A stretch of 64,000 bases of DNA from Trebouxia sp. TZW2008 (taxonomy: Eukaryota; Chlorophyta; Trebouxiophyceae; Trebouxiales; Trebouxiaceae). This document shows, piece by piece, positions 34,909-46,235 of the stretch. The notes below the pieces were generated by a model. It saw only the letters and a list, made by a program, of their open reading frames with translations, was not told the origin of the DNA and did not search any database. Every line of letters starts with the position of its first letter. Positions within the stretch are counted from its first letter, which is position 1. Position numbers and translations under genes: made by a program. The stretch spans positions 375 to 64,374 of the forward strand of contig BDIU01000149.1 of the NCBI GenBank assembly GCA_002118135.1, written 5' to 3'.

Positions 34909-37900
34909 ATGTCTTCTGCCCGAACTCACTACGACGTGCTGGGCTTAAAGCACGATGCCTCAGCAACCGAGATAATGGATGCATACAACAAGAAAGTTCA
35001 ACAGGTACCGTGACACCCCGTGCTGCATTGATTTAAAGCAACACGTACACTTGCATCTCATGAGTTCAACATGGTGCACAATGTCCAGGCTGACCCCAAC
35101 ACACCAGAAGATGATCAGGCTTTAGAGCACTATGGCACAGCCTATGAGGTCTTGAGCGACACTCGCAAGCGTCAGCTGTATGACAAGGACATAGTTGCCA
35201 GCCGGCCTGGTGGCGATGCTCCACAAGAGAGCAGTGATGTTGTCAAGAAAGCTATCGTTGACTCCAAAGGAGCAGCCTTAGATTTGAAGGATGCAATCAC
35301 CAGTGACAACCCTGAAGACAGAGCACAGCTGATTGGAAAGGCTGTTGCTGCATTGGGTCAAAGCCTTGGGCAGGGCAAGCTGTAAGTCATGCAGCAGGAA
35401 GTCCCCCCGTATACTGCACATAGCTGAACGTCCGACTGTACACATTGCTACATTTTTTTCCTGCTGTGCAGATTCGAGGACTATGTTGGTCAGTTAGAAG
35501 CTGCCACAGCAATTGCTGGCTTGTCAGTTGAGAAAGGCCACACTCCAGGAGTGAAAGATAGAAAGGAGATTGCTGCTATCCAGGAGGTATGATTTGCAAC
35601 ACCTCGCTCTATCACTGCTGGTGTGGTGTCTTGTTTAGTCTTTTCAACATAATTGCTTGTCTTCTCACCAAGCTATGTACAACTGTTTGTGTGCTCAATA
35701 CTACGTCTACTGCACACTGGAGTCAAGCTTCCCTGTTCTGCAGCGACCTTGCACCGTCTGCGCTCTACTCGTCTCATATGCAAATAAGACACTGACGTCT
35801 TGTTGCAAATGTGCAGGAGCGTGAAGTTCACCTTGCTGAGCTGCTGAAGGCAAAGCTGCAGAGGTTTGTTGATGGTGACAAGGAAGGCTTCAAGGAGCAG
35901 ATCAAGAATGAGGCAGATCGCATTGCTGCTGTACCCTTTGGCATCCCCATGCTAGAGGTCATTGGGTATGTCTGCGCCACATTTGCTCGCTTGCATATGC
36001 ATCAGCCACTTCTTGTCAACTGAAGCAGACTGTGTGTGTTGTGGGTATGCACTCCGACGTTATGTAAGCTTTCTGCATACATGCATTGCTCGGCAAAGTT
36101 CGGATAATATCGTGCTTACATACGTGAATTATGCAATCATGAGGAAGTGGAGATGTCGCCATTCATCACCATATTTGTGCATACATCCCTGCCAGTACAC
36201 CTACAGTAACCTGGTGTCGCGATGTACAGCACCACGAAGATGTGCGTAGAAGCATGTCAATACTCCCATTTGTATGCAGGTATGGGTATGAGCTAGGCGC
36301 AGAGCCTGTCCTTGGAGGTGGCTTTGCTAAATGGGTCAGGCGCAAGGGCCACCGCCTCTCCACCAATGTGAGTTTGTTCAAGTCACAGTCAGCACTTCTG
36401 CACGATAAGTCCAAATCATCATCACAGTCTATGCTCTTGTCAATCAGCTGAGTACTTGCCAATGCAAGAGGTCATCCAGGTTGTCTCTGTCTGCTTCAAT
36501 ACTTGAGCAGTTGCCACTGCAACCTGCCAAGGTCTAGCTAGTCATCCATGGGGCTGATGTCGTTTTCAAGCTCTGTCACCAATCCTGGATGTCTGTTGTC
36601 CCTTTGCTGGCTTTTTGGGACTTGGTGTGCACCTTGCAGGCATCTACCGTAGCAGCAGGCGTCAGTGCATACTTGATCAAGTCAGACTTGAACAGGCTGG
36701 ACCCTGCTCAGATGGCACACTACTTTGAGGACCGCCTGGGCTGGGCAGTCACTACCGCTTGGAATCTCAATGTCAAGGACATTGAGCAAACCATCTCAGG
36801 GGTTGTGCAGAAGGTATGACATGACTCCTGCAATGCTGTGCACTCTAGCACACATGCAGGTCAATGCATGCAGGCCACGACATAAGCATGACATTGCACC
36901 TGCCAGTCTTGATTGTCAAGCTACGAAGAAATTTTTTTGTTCATGCAAGGCTGCCAGCATGCACTGTACAGACTTGCAGAATGCAGTATAAAATTAGCAC
37001 AGTCTGAAGGACTGTGCCAGGGACAGTAGCATGCTGTGTTTTTGCTAGGTGCAGGCACAAGTCAGCATGCACCTTGTAGGCATGCACAATACAGCCTCAA
37101 TTGGCACAGTGTGCTAAGCTGTTCCTGATTGCAGGTTGTGAGGAAGCCTGCAGAGGGTGACTTCATTGGCCATGTGCGAGCAGAGGCTCTCATGGAGATG
37201 GCCCGTATCTTCCAGGTCAGAACAATGATTATCGCTCGTGCATTCAAGAAACGCAGGTCATTCATTGCTCAAAGAAGTGCATGTTGAAGAAGTGCATATG
37301 CACAGGTGTTTGTTCTCCTCACTATTGTTTTGCTGATCAGCCTGGTGCATGCAGCTGCTTTCTTGAGTATTTTTGGTGATCAGAGACAGCAATATGCTTC
37401 TCCTTCATGTTTACAATGTCCATGGCAGGCTTTTGTTGGCCAACAAAAACCTGCATATGATTCTGTAAATAAATTTGCAAGCCTACTGCTGTCTGGCTTG
37501 ACACTGCATTGTTGAGTTGCAGCCCTGCAAATTGACCGAGCAGTTGATGCGAGGATGACATGCTTGCATACTGAGTATTTTGTGTCTGCCACTGTCAAGG
37601 CACTCTACAATACCTACATGCACTTCTCAGTGTCAGAAGTTTAGCAGTAGTGTGCACATAGTATGATAATGATGGTCTTTTTGCAATGACACTGTGTATC
37701 CAACCTCATTACTGTATTTTGACCCTCTGAGTAAAGGACAATTCAAGCAAAGGACAGTCTTGTTGGTGTCTAGCAGTCATTTTTAGCATCAGTGAATTTG
37801 CAAGGCGTGTGTCTTGCTGTAGGAGGAGGACAGGAAGGAGCTGTCCCTCAGGGCCACCATTGGTTTGTCACCCGAGCAGCAGGATGCAGCAGTGGGCGCA

Positions 37901-40900
37901 GCTGCAGATGCCGAGCAGCAGTACAAGCAAGCTGGGCGTGCAGCTGCAGACCAGGCAGAGGCAGGTGTTGACAGAGCCACCCAGCAGGTACAGCTATGTT
38001 GCCTGCATGTAGTGTGTGATGGTCTGTATCATCTAAGCATGTTTGTTGGGCATTCACCTGGGGCATGCAACTGCAGACCAGGCAGAGGCAGGTGTTGACA
38101 GGGCTAGCCAGCAGGTACGTCTGACTTGCTCTAAGCGTCGTGCGTGGCATTTGCATCATCCTTGTTTGTTTGACTGGCGATGTTTCACTCACGCCATGAA
38201 TGCGCCATGGGCGATGCCATTCAGTGTGTCAGTGACCACAAGCAGGCTCGCTGCTAGTGCAGAAGCTATTAATGTCTGCTGATGTCATCAGACTATCTCG
38301 CACTGTGACATTCTTTGCAACATGTTAGTGCTGTTGATGTGTTGATCGTAAAAGTTCACACTGCCTCTGCTTAAAGCATACTTCCCACAACACAGCATAG
38401 GTGTGCTCTTTAAGACCTTGACAGTATGACAGCAGCATGCTCTAGGGCCCAACACCTGGCGCAAAGCAAACAAATGTCAGGAGCTTTGCATGTGTTGCTG
38501 TTGTGCCATCACTGTGGTGAAGGCAACTTGTGCCGTGCCAGCGCAGCTATAATCACTGATGCTTCAAGCCAAATTGCATGACATCTGCTTACTGGTATCT
38601 CAAGGCAGGATGGTTTGCAGCTGGTAGTTGACAACAGAGTACAGCTTCCAATGCTGGAGGTGTAGCCAATGCTTAAGGCAAGCTGCAGTCACTCTGTTCG
38701 CTGTTGTTGTAGGGCAGAGCTGGTGCGCAGCAAGTGGCTGGCAACGCAGTGCAGTACTTTGCAATCAGCTGCAGTTGCTCTGCTTGCTGTTGTTGCAGGG
38801 CAGAGCTGGTGCACAGCAGGTGGCTGACAATGCAGTGCAGCTAGCATTGCGGGAATTGTTTGCCCCGCTTGAAAGCAAGCTGTTGCTAATCTCATTGTTA
38901 CTTTTGTAGGGCAGAGCTGGTGCGCAGCAAGTGGCTGACAATGCAGTGCCAGCCACCAGGAAATTCAACGAGGAGCAGCTGAAGCCTGGGGCTGAAAGGG
39001 CAGGTGAGGGCCTCAAGACTGGGGCAGATAGAGCTGGCAAGGGTCTTCAGGACGCTGCTGACAAGGTTTCGCAACAAGCAGGTCAGACCTCCCTCCTTAC
39101 CATATAATATCTGCATCGCATGCCTGCTTACCATACATATGACCGTAATCTGATCAGGCACAGCCCGTAATGTGCATGTGCTGTGTCGCCTTGAATGCAC
39201 CTACATTCCAGTGTCCATCTGAAATGTCGGCGTTTGTGAGCATCACTTCCGTTAGCATTGCAGCTGTGCTTGTCTGTTGCACCTAGCTGCTGGACATCAA
39301 GATGTTTGCCAGTTGTACCATCTTTGGCAAATTCACCAGTCCCAAGCTGAATTTGTCGCAGATTGTACATCTTGCAAGCATCCTGATGTCTCAGTCTCAG
39401 TGTGGGCTGCTATTGTGCGTGATCTGAGCGTACTGTGGGCAAGTCTGATTGCAACACAATGTAGCATCAATTGTGAGTGTTTGGGGGGGCTGTTCGTGGC
39501 AATTCAAAGCCAATGAACAAGTCTGAATGCTGAAGGTCTATGGCCTGACTGACTGGCCTAAATGCGAAGCTGACTGCTAACAATTCTTGGCGAGTCAACT
39601 GTAGGCCTTTGGACATGGCTGGTGTTATGCATCAGCTGTAAGTGCCTGTAGCTGTCCGTAGCCTGCAGGAGTGTCAAAAGACAGACAAAGAGAAAAGCAA
39701 CCCCTTGCACAAAGGTTTTCATATTGATGTCTGTTCAAAGGTGTGGCCTGACTATGGAGCTAAGTGGCAAGAGCTTGACAGCGGGCCAGCTCAAGCCAGC
39801 AGGCTTTGATGCAGCTGACGCTGTGCTTCAGCTGTGGGTGTTTGTCTCTAGGTTGTGACGTCTCTAGGTCGTGACGTTTAATGGAAGCAATATAAAGGGT
39901 TCAATTGACATGTATGCTGAATGGCTGTGACCTGACTGCAGAGCCAACCGCCAAGGAGTTCACAGACAACCAGCTCAAGCCAGCAGCCTTTAGTGCAGCT
40001 GTAAGCAAAGCATCAGCTGTGAGTGCTTGTGTCTGTGTTTGTCTCTAAATTGTGAGGCCTTCATACATCATCAGGGATTTCGCTGACGTGTATGCTGAAA
40101 GGCTGTGACCTGACTGCAGAGCCAACCGCCAAGAAGTTCACAGAGGGTCAGCTCAAGCCAGCAGCCGACAAGGTGGCTGCCAACGCCAAGCCAGCTGCAG
40201 ACAGGTTCAACAATGAGCAGCTGCTGCCAGCAGCAGACAAGATTGCCCAGAATGCCAAACCTGCAGCAGACAAGCTGACAGAGGGCCAGATCAAGCCTGC
40301 GGCACAGGCAGTGGCAGACCAGGCAGTGCCCAGGACCAAGGACTTCACTGAGGGCACACTGCAGCCTGGTGCCAAGCGCCTTGCAGATAATGCTGAGCCC
40401 ATGGGGGAGAAACTGATTGAACAGGGCGTCAAGCCACTTGCCGACGTAAGCAATTCTCTGCTCAAAACCAATGCTGTGAGGGGCTACATACATGTCATGC
40501 AATTGACCTTCAGCAGACATTCAATTTTGGAACAATCAAATTGCAACGTCATCACCATCATCATTTTCATCTTAGCTGATGAGGTCCTGTGACCCAGGTA
40601 ACTGCATACAGAAGCAATAAATTGCCTCCGAAGAAATCTGTTCAAAGTCATGTGTGCCAATGCAAACCAATCTTCACTGCTCCTGGTCTCTGCATGCTAT
40701 GAATAACAGGTTCGACGACCAGCCAGTTTTGCATCTAAGGCATAATATCTGCTTACATTGCAGGCTGTGGAGAAGAATGCAGAGCCAATTGCACATGACA
40801 TTGCTCAGCAGATCCTGAAGCCAGCAGCTGCTGCAGCTGACAGTGCCCACCCCGCCTCTCAGCAGTTCACAGAGGAGGGTGTCAAGCCTGCTGCCAAGAT

Positions 40901-43900
40901 CATCGCTGACAATGTGCAGCCGGTCGCCAAGGGTTTCACTGAAAAGACCCTCCTGCCTACTGCACAGAAGGTATGGCATCTTGCACAGGCAATGTTGGCA
41001 AAACAGAGTGACGATGCGAAGGCCGCGTTTGTCTTTGGCGCACACCATCCACACTGTTTCAATGTTGCACAGTGTGCACACAGCATCAATGTATCAATCT
41101 GAACAGCTGTACTTGCAGCAGTTTGCCATGTTGTCATACACCTTGAGTGCTTGTACCAGCACCATGCAGCAAGGTAATGCTTTCACTCAGCAATTTTGAG
41201 TGCTGAAGGCCAAGCAACAGGCTCATTTCTCATTTGTGTATTAACCCTGTTGCTTGGCTTTCAACATCTCACTCTTCAGCAATTTGATGAGACAGACCCA
41301 AGCTGCACACTTTTTGTGGCCACCTTACGCAGCTTTGCTGCAGACAGATTCTTGCTAGACTCGTGACACACATCAACCAGAAGTTTTGCATGCAGGTGGC
41401 AGACAATGCTGAGCCGCTAGCACATGAGTTCAATGAGCAGCAGCTGCAGCCAGCTGCGGAGTACATTGCTAAGAACTTTGAGAAGGAGGCAAGGCGGCTG
41501 GCTAAGGAAGTGGGCCCCCTGGCTGAGGGCTTGCCCAAGGCCATGAGGCGCGCTGTTGAGCTCAACAAGGTATGTTGGTTTCGCCAAGGCATGTGCACTC
41601 TGTCTTGTGCTGAGGGAGGCATTCTGCAGCTCAGTGAACCAGCTCATGCATGGATGACATGTAGCAGCAGCAGGCAGACAAGCACAGCTTTCAGTTGAGG
41701 ACGACTGCTGAATACAGGATCTGAGCAGTGTCTGCGTCATCGGCTGTATCCTGATACTGTGGATTTTCTATACGTTGCAAAAGCAGTCTTTCAGAGCATG
41801 TGTGATGTTGCTTCACAGCATCTCAAGCAACTCCAAGCTGAACCAAGCTCTAATGCATCTGCGCACTGATGCTGTTGTATCGATACTGTTCCAGCTTCCC
41901 TCTGAGCTGAAGAATGACCTTGGTTTCGACAGCTGACAACAGCAACACATGTTCATGATGTCATGTCTGCTTTGCTGCAGGCCCCCTGAGCTGAAGATGA
42001 TGACCTGCTCTTGACAGCTAACAACATTGAGCCCTACCTGCTAGAGGTGAAGGAGCAGGCCAACAAGAATGCACAGATTGCTCACCTGGTACTGATAAAT
42101 GACATAAACGGTCACACACTGATCCTGTTGTGTCTTCGCCGCTGCAGGTTCCCCCAGAACTGAAGGATGATCTGATGCTCATAGCTGACAAGATTGAGCC
42201 GTACCTGCTGGAGATCAAGGAGCAGGCCAAGAAGATCCCAGAGAAGGCTCATGAGCTGGCTCAGAAGATTGAGCCTGCTGCTGAGCAGCTGGGAGAGAAG
42301 ATTGAGCAAGGAGCCGCAAAGGTACAGCCTTTCTTGACAGCACAGCAGCTGCAGTGTATTGCATTTGACAGCGCCACACATAAAATCACCTTTGCATTCT
42401 TCAGAAACCATTCTGTGTGCATCCGTTATAGCCATGCGTGTCATGCAGAGTCGGCGCGGTGCGTCATGCAATTGCAAGGTCTCCTGATCATAGCTGCACT
42501 TGCATGTGCGAGTTTTGTGTATGTACTGTGTAGCATGTATGCAACTGTCAGCTTGGTCAGCACTGGCCATATCTTAAATTATAGTGCCCACATTGAAACC
42601 TTCACAATGCTCAATCTTGTCTCACATGTTTGGGTGTTAGAGGAGGCAGTGCCCCAGGCAGAGAAGGCCTCCAAGACCATTGACAAGCACGCAGACATGA
42701 TAGCCATCAACAATGCGCCCATGCCACAAAAACCTCCAAGACTGTGGTACTGATCTACTTTGCACAACAGGTGGCAGAAGAGGCAGTGCCTCAGGCAGAG
42801 AAGGCCTCCAAGGCCATCAATGAGCAGGCAGACAAGATAGCTGACAACATTGAGCCCATGGCCGACAAGGCCTCCAAGACTCTGGTGGACAACGCCAAGC
42901 AGATCTCTGATGAGGGACCAGAGGCTGCCGACAAGGCTCAGGCCAAGGTGGACGAGATTGCCTCCCAGGTGGCCAAGGAGGCGCAGCCTCAGGCTGACAA
43001 GGCGGCCCAGGTCATCAGGGGCGCCGCCCAGGGCATCAAGGAGAATGCTGAACCCACTGCCAAGGTGAGCTTCTGTTGTTACATGTTGTGCTTGTTGCAC
43101 AGCTGGTGGCGTGTGTGAAAACATGAATAAACAAAACAAATTTTGGCTGAAAAGGCGCCCAGATCATCAGAGGGGCGGCTCAGGGCATCAAGGAGAATGC
43201 TGAACCCACTGCAAGGTCAGCTTGTGAAGACTCTGAACCGACTAACAAGATTTGCTGAAGTGATTGCACAGCTGTTGGTTCCTTTGAGTTTCCGGTGATT
43301 TCCGGTGAGAATTGCATCAGCAAGCCAATTTCAGCTGACAAGGCGGGCATAGATCATTAGAGGGGCAACACTGGGCATCAAGGAGAATGCTGAACCCACT
43401 GCTAAGGCATGCTTTTGTAAACTTTTGCTTGTTTGTGACATTTGTGAGAATGTATGTAGTAAACCTCATGCCCACAAGGCTGTTTGCAATATTAGAGGTG
43501 CTTCTCAAGGAATGCAGGGCAGTGTCACAACAACTGCCCAAGGTGTGCTCATGTTGAATGTAAAATGCCGCTGGTATGGGTTCAGATTGCATCAGATACC
43601 TGAGGGACTAGCATTTCATGTTGGTACAAAACAGGCCAAGCCTTTGCCAAGCTGTGCTGTTGATTTGACAACTTGTTGCCACTGCAGAATGTGTCCAAGG
43701 AGGCAGAAAGGGCAGCAGGTGACATTGCAGAAGCAGCACCAGTGGTCGCAGACCGCGTGTCAGACAGGATAGGCCGGGAAGCAGACCAAGTGGCGCGTGA
43801 AGTCAAGCCAGCAGCTGAGAAGGCAGCCAACAGACTAAGCAGTGAAGCTGACCAGCTAGGCAAGGAAGCACGCCCCATGGCTGACAAGGCCTCCAGCAAC

Positions 43901-44555
43901 ATTGAGGCAAGGGCCAGGCAGGTTGGGGAGCAAGCACGCCCTGCTGCTGACAATGCCTCTGAAGCAATGAAGAAGACAGCTGACGATGCCTCAGGTCAGT
44001 CAAGGTTTTATACTGCCTGATCTCAAGGGCGGCTGTTATGAGGCACACGTGCTTTCAATGTGCCTCAGGTCAGTCAGGGCTTTGGGGTGCTTGATTGACT
44101 GTTACGCATTGTGCCACTATGTGATGTCATGTGACAACCAGGTGTCATCAGCGCCGCGAGCAACTCTCCTTGAGCGTCTCTGCCAGAAAGCCATGCCTTC
44201 CAAACTGCAAACATGCCATGGTGTTGAGGTATTGAGCTGCTGGTCCTGGCTACCAGAATAAGTTACCAGCCAAAAAACATGCATGCCTTCACACAAGCAG
44301 CACGTACTAGAATGCCAACAAGCAGCTTATGTTGCAGAGAATGTCATCAAGCCTGGAGCTGAGCAAGCTGCAGGCAAGCTAGATGACACAGCCAAGCAGG
44401 TCAGAGACGAGTTGCCCAAAAAGGCAGACCAAGCATCAGACCAGGTCAAGCAGCAGACAAAGAAGGCTGCAGACCAGGCCAGAGACGCTGCTGACAACCC
44501 ACCTGACTTGCAAGGCAAAACACGCAAGGCAGCTGACAAGTTGGGGCAGCGGTAG
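34909..44555 (+). CDS. J-like/DnaJ-X protein fused to a long LEA-like repeat tail
   Basis: Sixteen exons close in phase: 34909-35004, 35089-35381, 35472-35586, 35817-35965, 36280-36367, 36640-36813, 37135-37215, 37823-37987, 38910-39081, 40120-40445, 40764-40970, 41396-41569, 42148-42321, 42771-43064, 43688-43994, 44338-44555; 1010 residues. The N-terminus is a J-domain fold (THYDVLGLKHDASATEI ... YGTAYEVLSDTRKRQLYDKD), but the HPD loop is replaced by QQADPN, so Hsp70 stimulation is doubtful. A DnaJ-X-like region follows (ELLKAKLQRFVDGDKEGF, GHRLSTN, DIEQTISGVVQKVVRKP). From residue ~280 on, the protein is Ala/Lys/Glu/Asp-rich amphipathic helix with a loose ~22-residue repeat, for example AKPAADKLTEGQIKPAAQAV and ADNAEPLAHEFNEQQLQPAA, typical of LEA-like proteins. 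A stress-protective or membrane-associated role is inferred. Introns contain many degenerate exon copies. Confidence 0.85.
37945..38114 (+). repeat. Exon echo of the exon-8 end
   Basis: The words GCAGACCAGGCAGAGGCAGG, TGTTGACAG and CAGCAGGTA at the end of exon 8 (to 37987) recur at about 38070-38114 in the intron, with an intact GTACGT donor. From the nearest acceptor-like AG the copy would add 38 bases and shift frame. Confidence 0.85.
38700..38952 (+). repeat. Three successive copies of an acceptor plus exon-9 start
   Basis: Copies begin at 38713, 38799 and 38910, each preceded by a TTGTTGTAG/TTGTTGCAG/TTTTGTAG acceptor and starting GGCAGAGCTGGTGC. The first ~40 bases of copy 1 and copy 3 differ at only about two positions. 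Only the third copy continues into the long open exon. Confidence 0.93.
39741..40180 (+). repeat. Three copies of the exon-10 start
   Basis: Copies begin near 39741, 39923 and 40101 (period ~180). Each has GCTGTGACCTGACTGCAG-like acceptor text, then the CCAACCGCCAAG...CAGCTCAAGCCAGCAG exon words. The first is most decayed. The second is intact as a 59-base exon with a GTAAGC donor but would break phase. The third is the real exon. Following text (GTCTGTGTTTGTCTCTA) is also shared. Confidence 0.92.
41890..42240 (+). repeat. Three copies of the exon-13 start
   Basis: Two decayed copies (41890-41950 and 41971-42090) precede the real exon at 42148. Shared words include CCTGAGCTGAAG, GATGA, GCTGACAA, ATTGAGCC and TACCTGCT. 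The second copy even keeps a CTGCAG acceptor and a GTACTG donor but contains TGA and TGACAG stops in the exon-13 frame. Confidence 0.9.
42639..42870 (+). repeat. Echo of the exon-14 start
   Basis: Intron text at 42639-42745 (GAGGCAGTGCCCCAGGCAGA, GAAGGCCTCCAAG, CACGCAGACATGATAGCC) repeats the start of exon 14 at 42771. The copy lacks the acceptor AG in place and carries indels. Confidence 0.9.
43005..43545 (+). repeat. Exon-14 end with three progressively decayed echoes
   Basis: The exon end at 43005-43070 (AAGGCGGCCCAGGTCATCAG ... CATCAAGGAGAATGCTGAAC) is repeated at about 43147-43215, 43335-43405 and 43475-43545. The first two keep GGCATCAAGGAGAATGCTGA exactly; the third has drifted (TCTCAAGGAATGCAGGGCAG). 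All are in the intron before exon 15. Confidence 0.92.
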
Positions 44556-44880
44556 ATACAACATGCAGCTAGCTGTTGCGTTATGTGCAATGTATTAGTT
44601 TCAGACCCAATTGCCATCTTGGCAGCATATTTCGATTGCGGCAGTCTTGTACTGACCTGTCCAGATGCTGTTACCTGTGTGCACAAGCAAAACGTGCTAT
44701 ACATGCTTGCTTTCTGTGCACCATTTATGATGTTCACATGACAGCCTCATGGAGCAAACAGTGCATCTTTCAAGACTCTGAGAGCCCAAAAACATAGTTC
44801 TCTTGCTTACTGTCTTGGTTTCCGCACTACATGCATGATGTGCCTGGCCATGCCACTTGGGATCAGTGATTGGCATGACA

Positions 44881-44897
44881 GTATAGGCCGCCTATAC
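44881..44897. other. 17-bp near-perfect palindrome at the edge of the ORF island
   Basis: GTATAGGC and GCCTATAC face each other around a single C. It sits in an AT-rich stretch (TATGATATATATGTAATG) just before the HNH reading frame. Confidence 0.6.
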
Positions 44898-44914
44898 GGT
44901 ATGATATATATGTA

Positions 44915-45389
44915 ATGAAAAACTCTTGCTGTGCATTGGTACAGCATGGTAGAACTCATGTTTCACCTGCACAGCGCTTGCTGCTAGAACTGCTACCGGC
45001 CTTTGAGATTTTGCATGCGGGCGCTGATCAGAGTCGAACATCCTTGGGGGTCCACTCAGACCATGCCTGTGGCCTCTCACGGAGTATTCTGTTCTGACTT
45101 TTGCAATATGATTCCATGTTGCCACACATGCAACAGCAGCAACAGGAACCTATCTGTGCTAGAATGGTTAGACTCAAATGTTCATCAGAATCCTTTGAGA
45201 CTCATGAAGAAGCAAACAAAGATCAGTGTTCGCCGCAAGTGGCAATCATATGCCCGGCTGTTCAATTCTCGTTGTCAGAGGAAGCATGTTGACACAGACT
45301 GGTGGAGCAAAATTTATTGTCAGATACAAGACTTCTTGTCTACATTAGCCACTAATATCAATGTGTATCATCATGAAAGTAGTATGTAA
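44915..45389 (+). pseudogene. HNH endonuclease-like gene, frameshifted
   Basis: Two overlapping frames carry the halves of one HNH domain. The first (from ATG 44915) reads QRLLLELLPAFEILHAGADQ ... GVHSDHACGLSR, the 'H-x-DH-x-x-LSR' half. The second, open to 45389, reads CNMIPCCHTCNSSNRNLSVL, the 'N-x-x-PCC-x-x-CN-x-S' half. The switch lies near 45080-45095 and needs one indel. HNH nucleases of this free-standing kind are common in phages and large algal viruses (family knowledge). No intron signals were seen. A sequencing error could also explain the break. Confidence 0.6.
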
Positions 45390-45407
45390 ATTGTGACTCC
45401 TGAGGTC

Positions 45408-45839
45408 CTAGCTTTGTTTCTCACTTGCTGGCTTTTGTGGTTCTGTTTCTCTTGGGTAGTGCCCACCAGATATGAAACTGAGCATGTTTTCACTCTGATT
45501 GAAAACCTCTCGCTGAAGGTGCAATACATTTGCTTTTGTGTCTGCCAGCAGTTGCGACACAAACCAAGCTCCACTAGAGACAACCAATACAGTTGTACCA
45601 CCGACTGTCAGAAGGTTTGCTGTGTCTCTGCTGACTCCGAGATGTTCTAAGCCTCGTTTCTGGTTCAACTCCTTCTGCTTTAGGTCCAACTCGAGCCTCT
45701 TCATCGCCATATCATGATCTAGTTGCATCTGAAGTCTTCTGTCTGCCGATTCTTCGCTCCTGGTAGCCTGCGATGTCATTCTGCGACGACTGCTATGGCG
45801 CTGAGACTTGACCAAAAGCTGACTGCACACGCGATACAT
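45408..45839 (-). CDS. Small coiled-coil membrane protein (143 residues)
   Basis: A single uninterrupted frame from the ATG at 45839 to the TAG at 45408. The N-terminus MYRVCSQLLVKSQRHSSRRR is basic and Ser-rich, like a mitochondrial targeting peptide. Residues ~30-62 form a charged helix (RRLQMQLDHDMAMKRLELDL). A hydrophobic segment (LLTVGGTTVLVVSSGAWFV) forms a probable membrane span, and the tail is acidic/polar. No family recognised. It is intronless, unlike nearly all genes in the window, and lies tail-to-tail with the HNH frame. Confidence 0.5.
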   Translation of the reverse strand: MYRVCSQLLVKSQRHSSRRRMTSQATRSEESADRRLQMQLDHDMAMKRLELDLKQKELNQKRGLEHLGVSRDTANLLTVGGTTVLVVSSGAWFVSQLLADTKANVLHLQREVFNQSENMLSFISGGHYPRETEPQKPASEKQS

Positions 45840-45905
45840 CTTTCCTGACACGATCACGGCTGAGTTCTCTCAGAACGGCATCACGGTTGGTTCAGAATCC
45901 AACTC

Positions 45906-46090
45906 TTGACTTTCGAAGTCAACCATGAATAAGTCTGACCTGTCGACTTTTGGTTTCGGGTTGACTTTAGGGTTTAGGGACTAGTCAGAATCCATTGACT
46001 TCGACCAGCCAACCAAGTCTTATTTAGACCGGTCAAACCCTACCCTACCAGTCAAGATGATCCGGTCTAAAATTGACTCCGAGGTCGATT
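45906..46090. other. Self-complementary segment with telomere-type motifs
   Basis: TTGACTT-TCG-AAGTCAA (45906-45922) is a perfect short hairpin. TTTAGGGTTTAGGG lies at 45966-45979 and an inverted AAACCCTACCCTA-like stretch at ~46035-46048. Two diverged copies of a TCAGAATCCA...GAC...CCAACCA block occur at about 45890 and 45990. It lies upstream of the BRO-N-like frame. Confidence 0.55.
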
Positions 46091-46235
46091 TTCTCTGGTT
46101 TCTGCGACTTGTTTTCGCTTCTGACCTGGCTTCTCGAACCGCCCAAATTGGATGCCTGTGAACCCACATCAGAGTCTGTTTTTGCGCAGGTGCTTAACCA
46201 AGTGACTGCCGATTATGGTTGTCTTGTGGTCCATA

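Noticed and set aside
38050..38114. Extra LEA exon between exons 8 and 9
   Set aside because: It has a donor but would add 38 bases and destroy the frame; treated as an exon echo.
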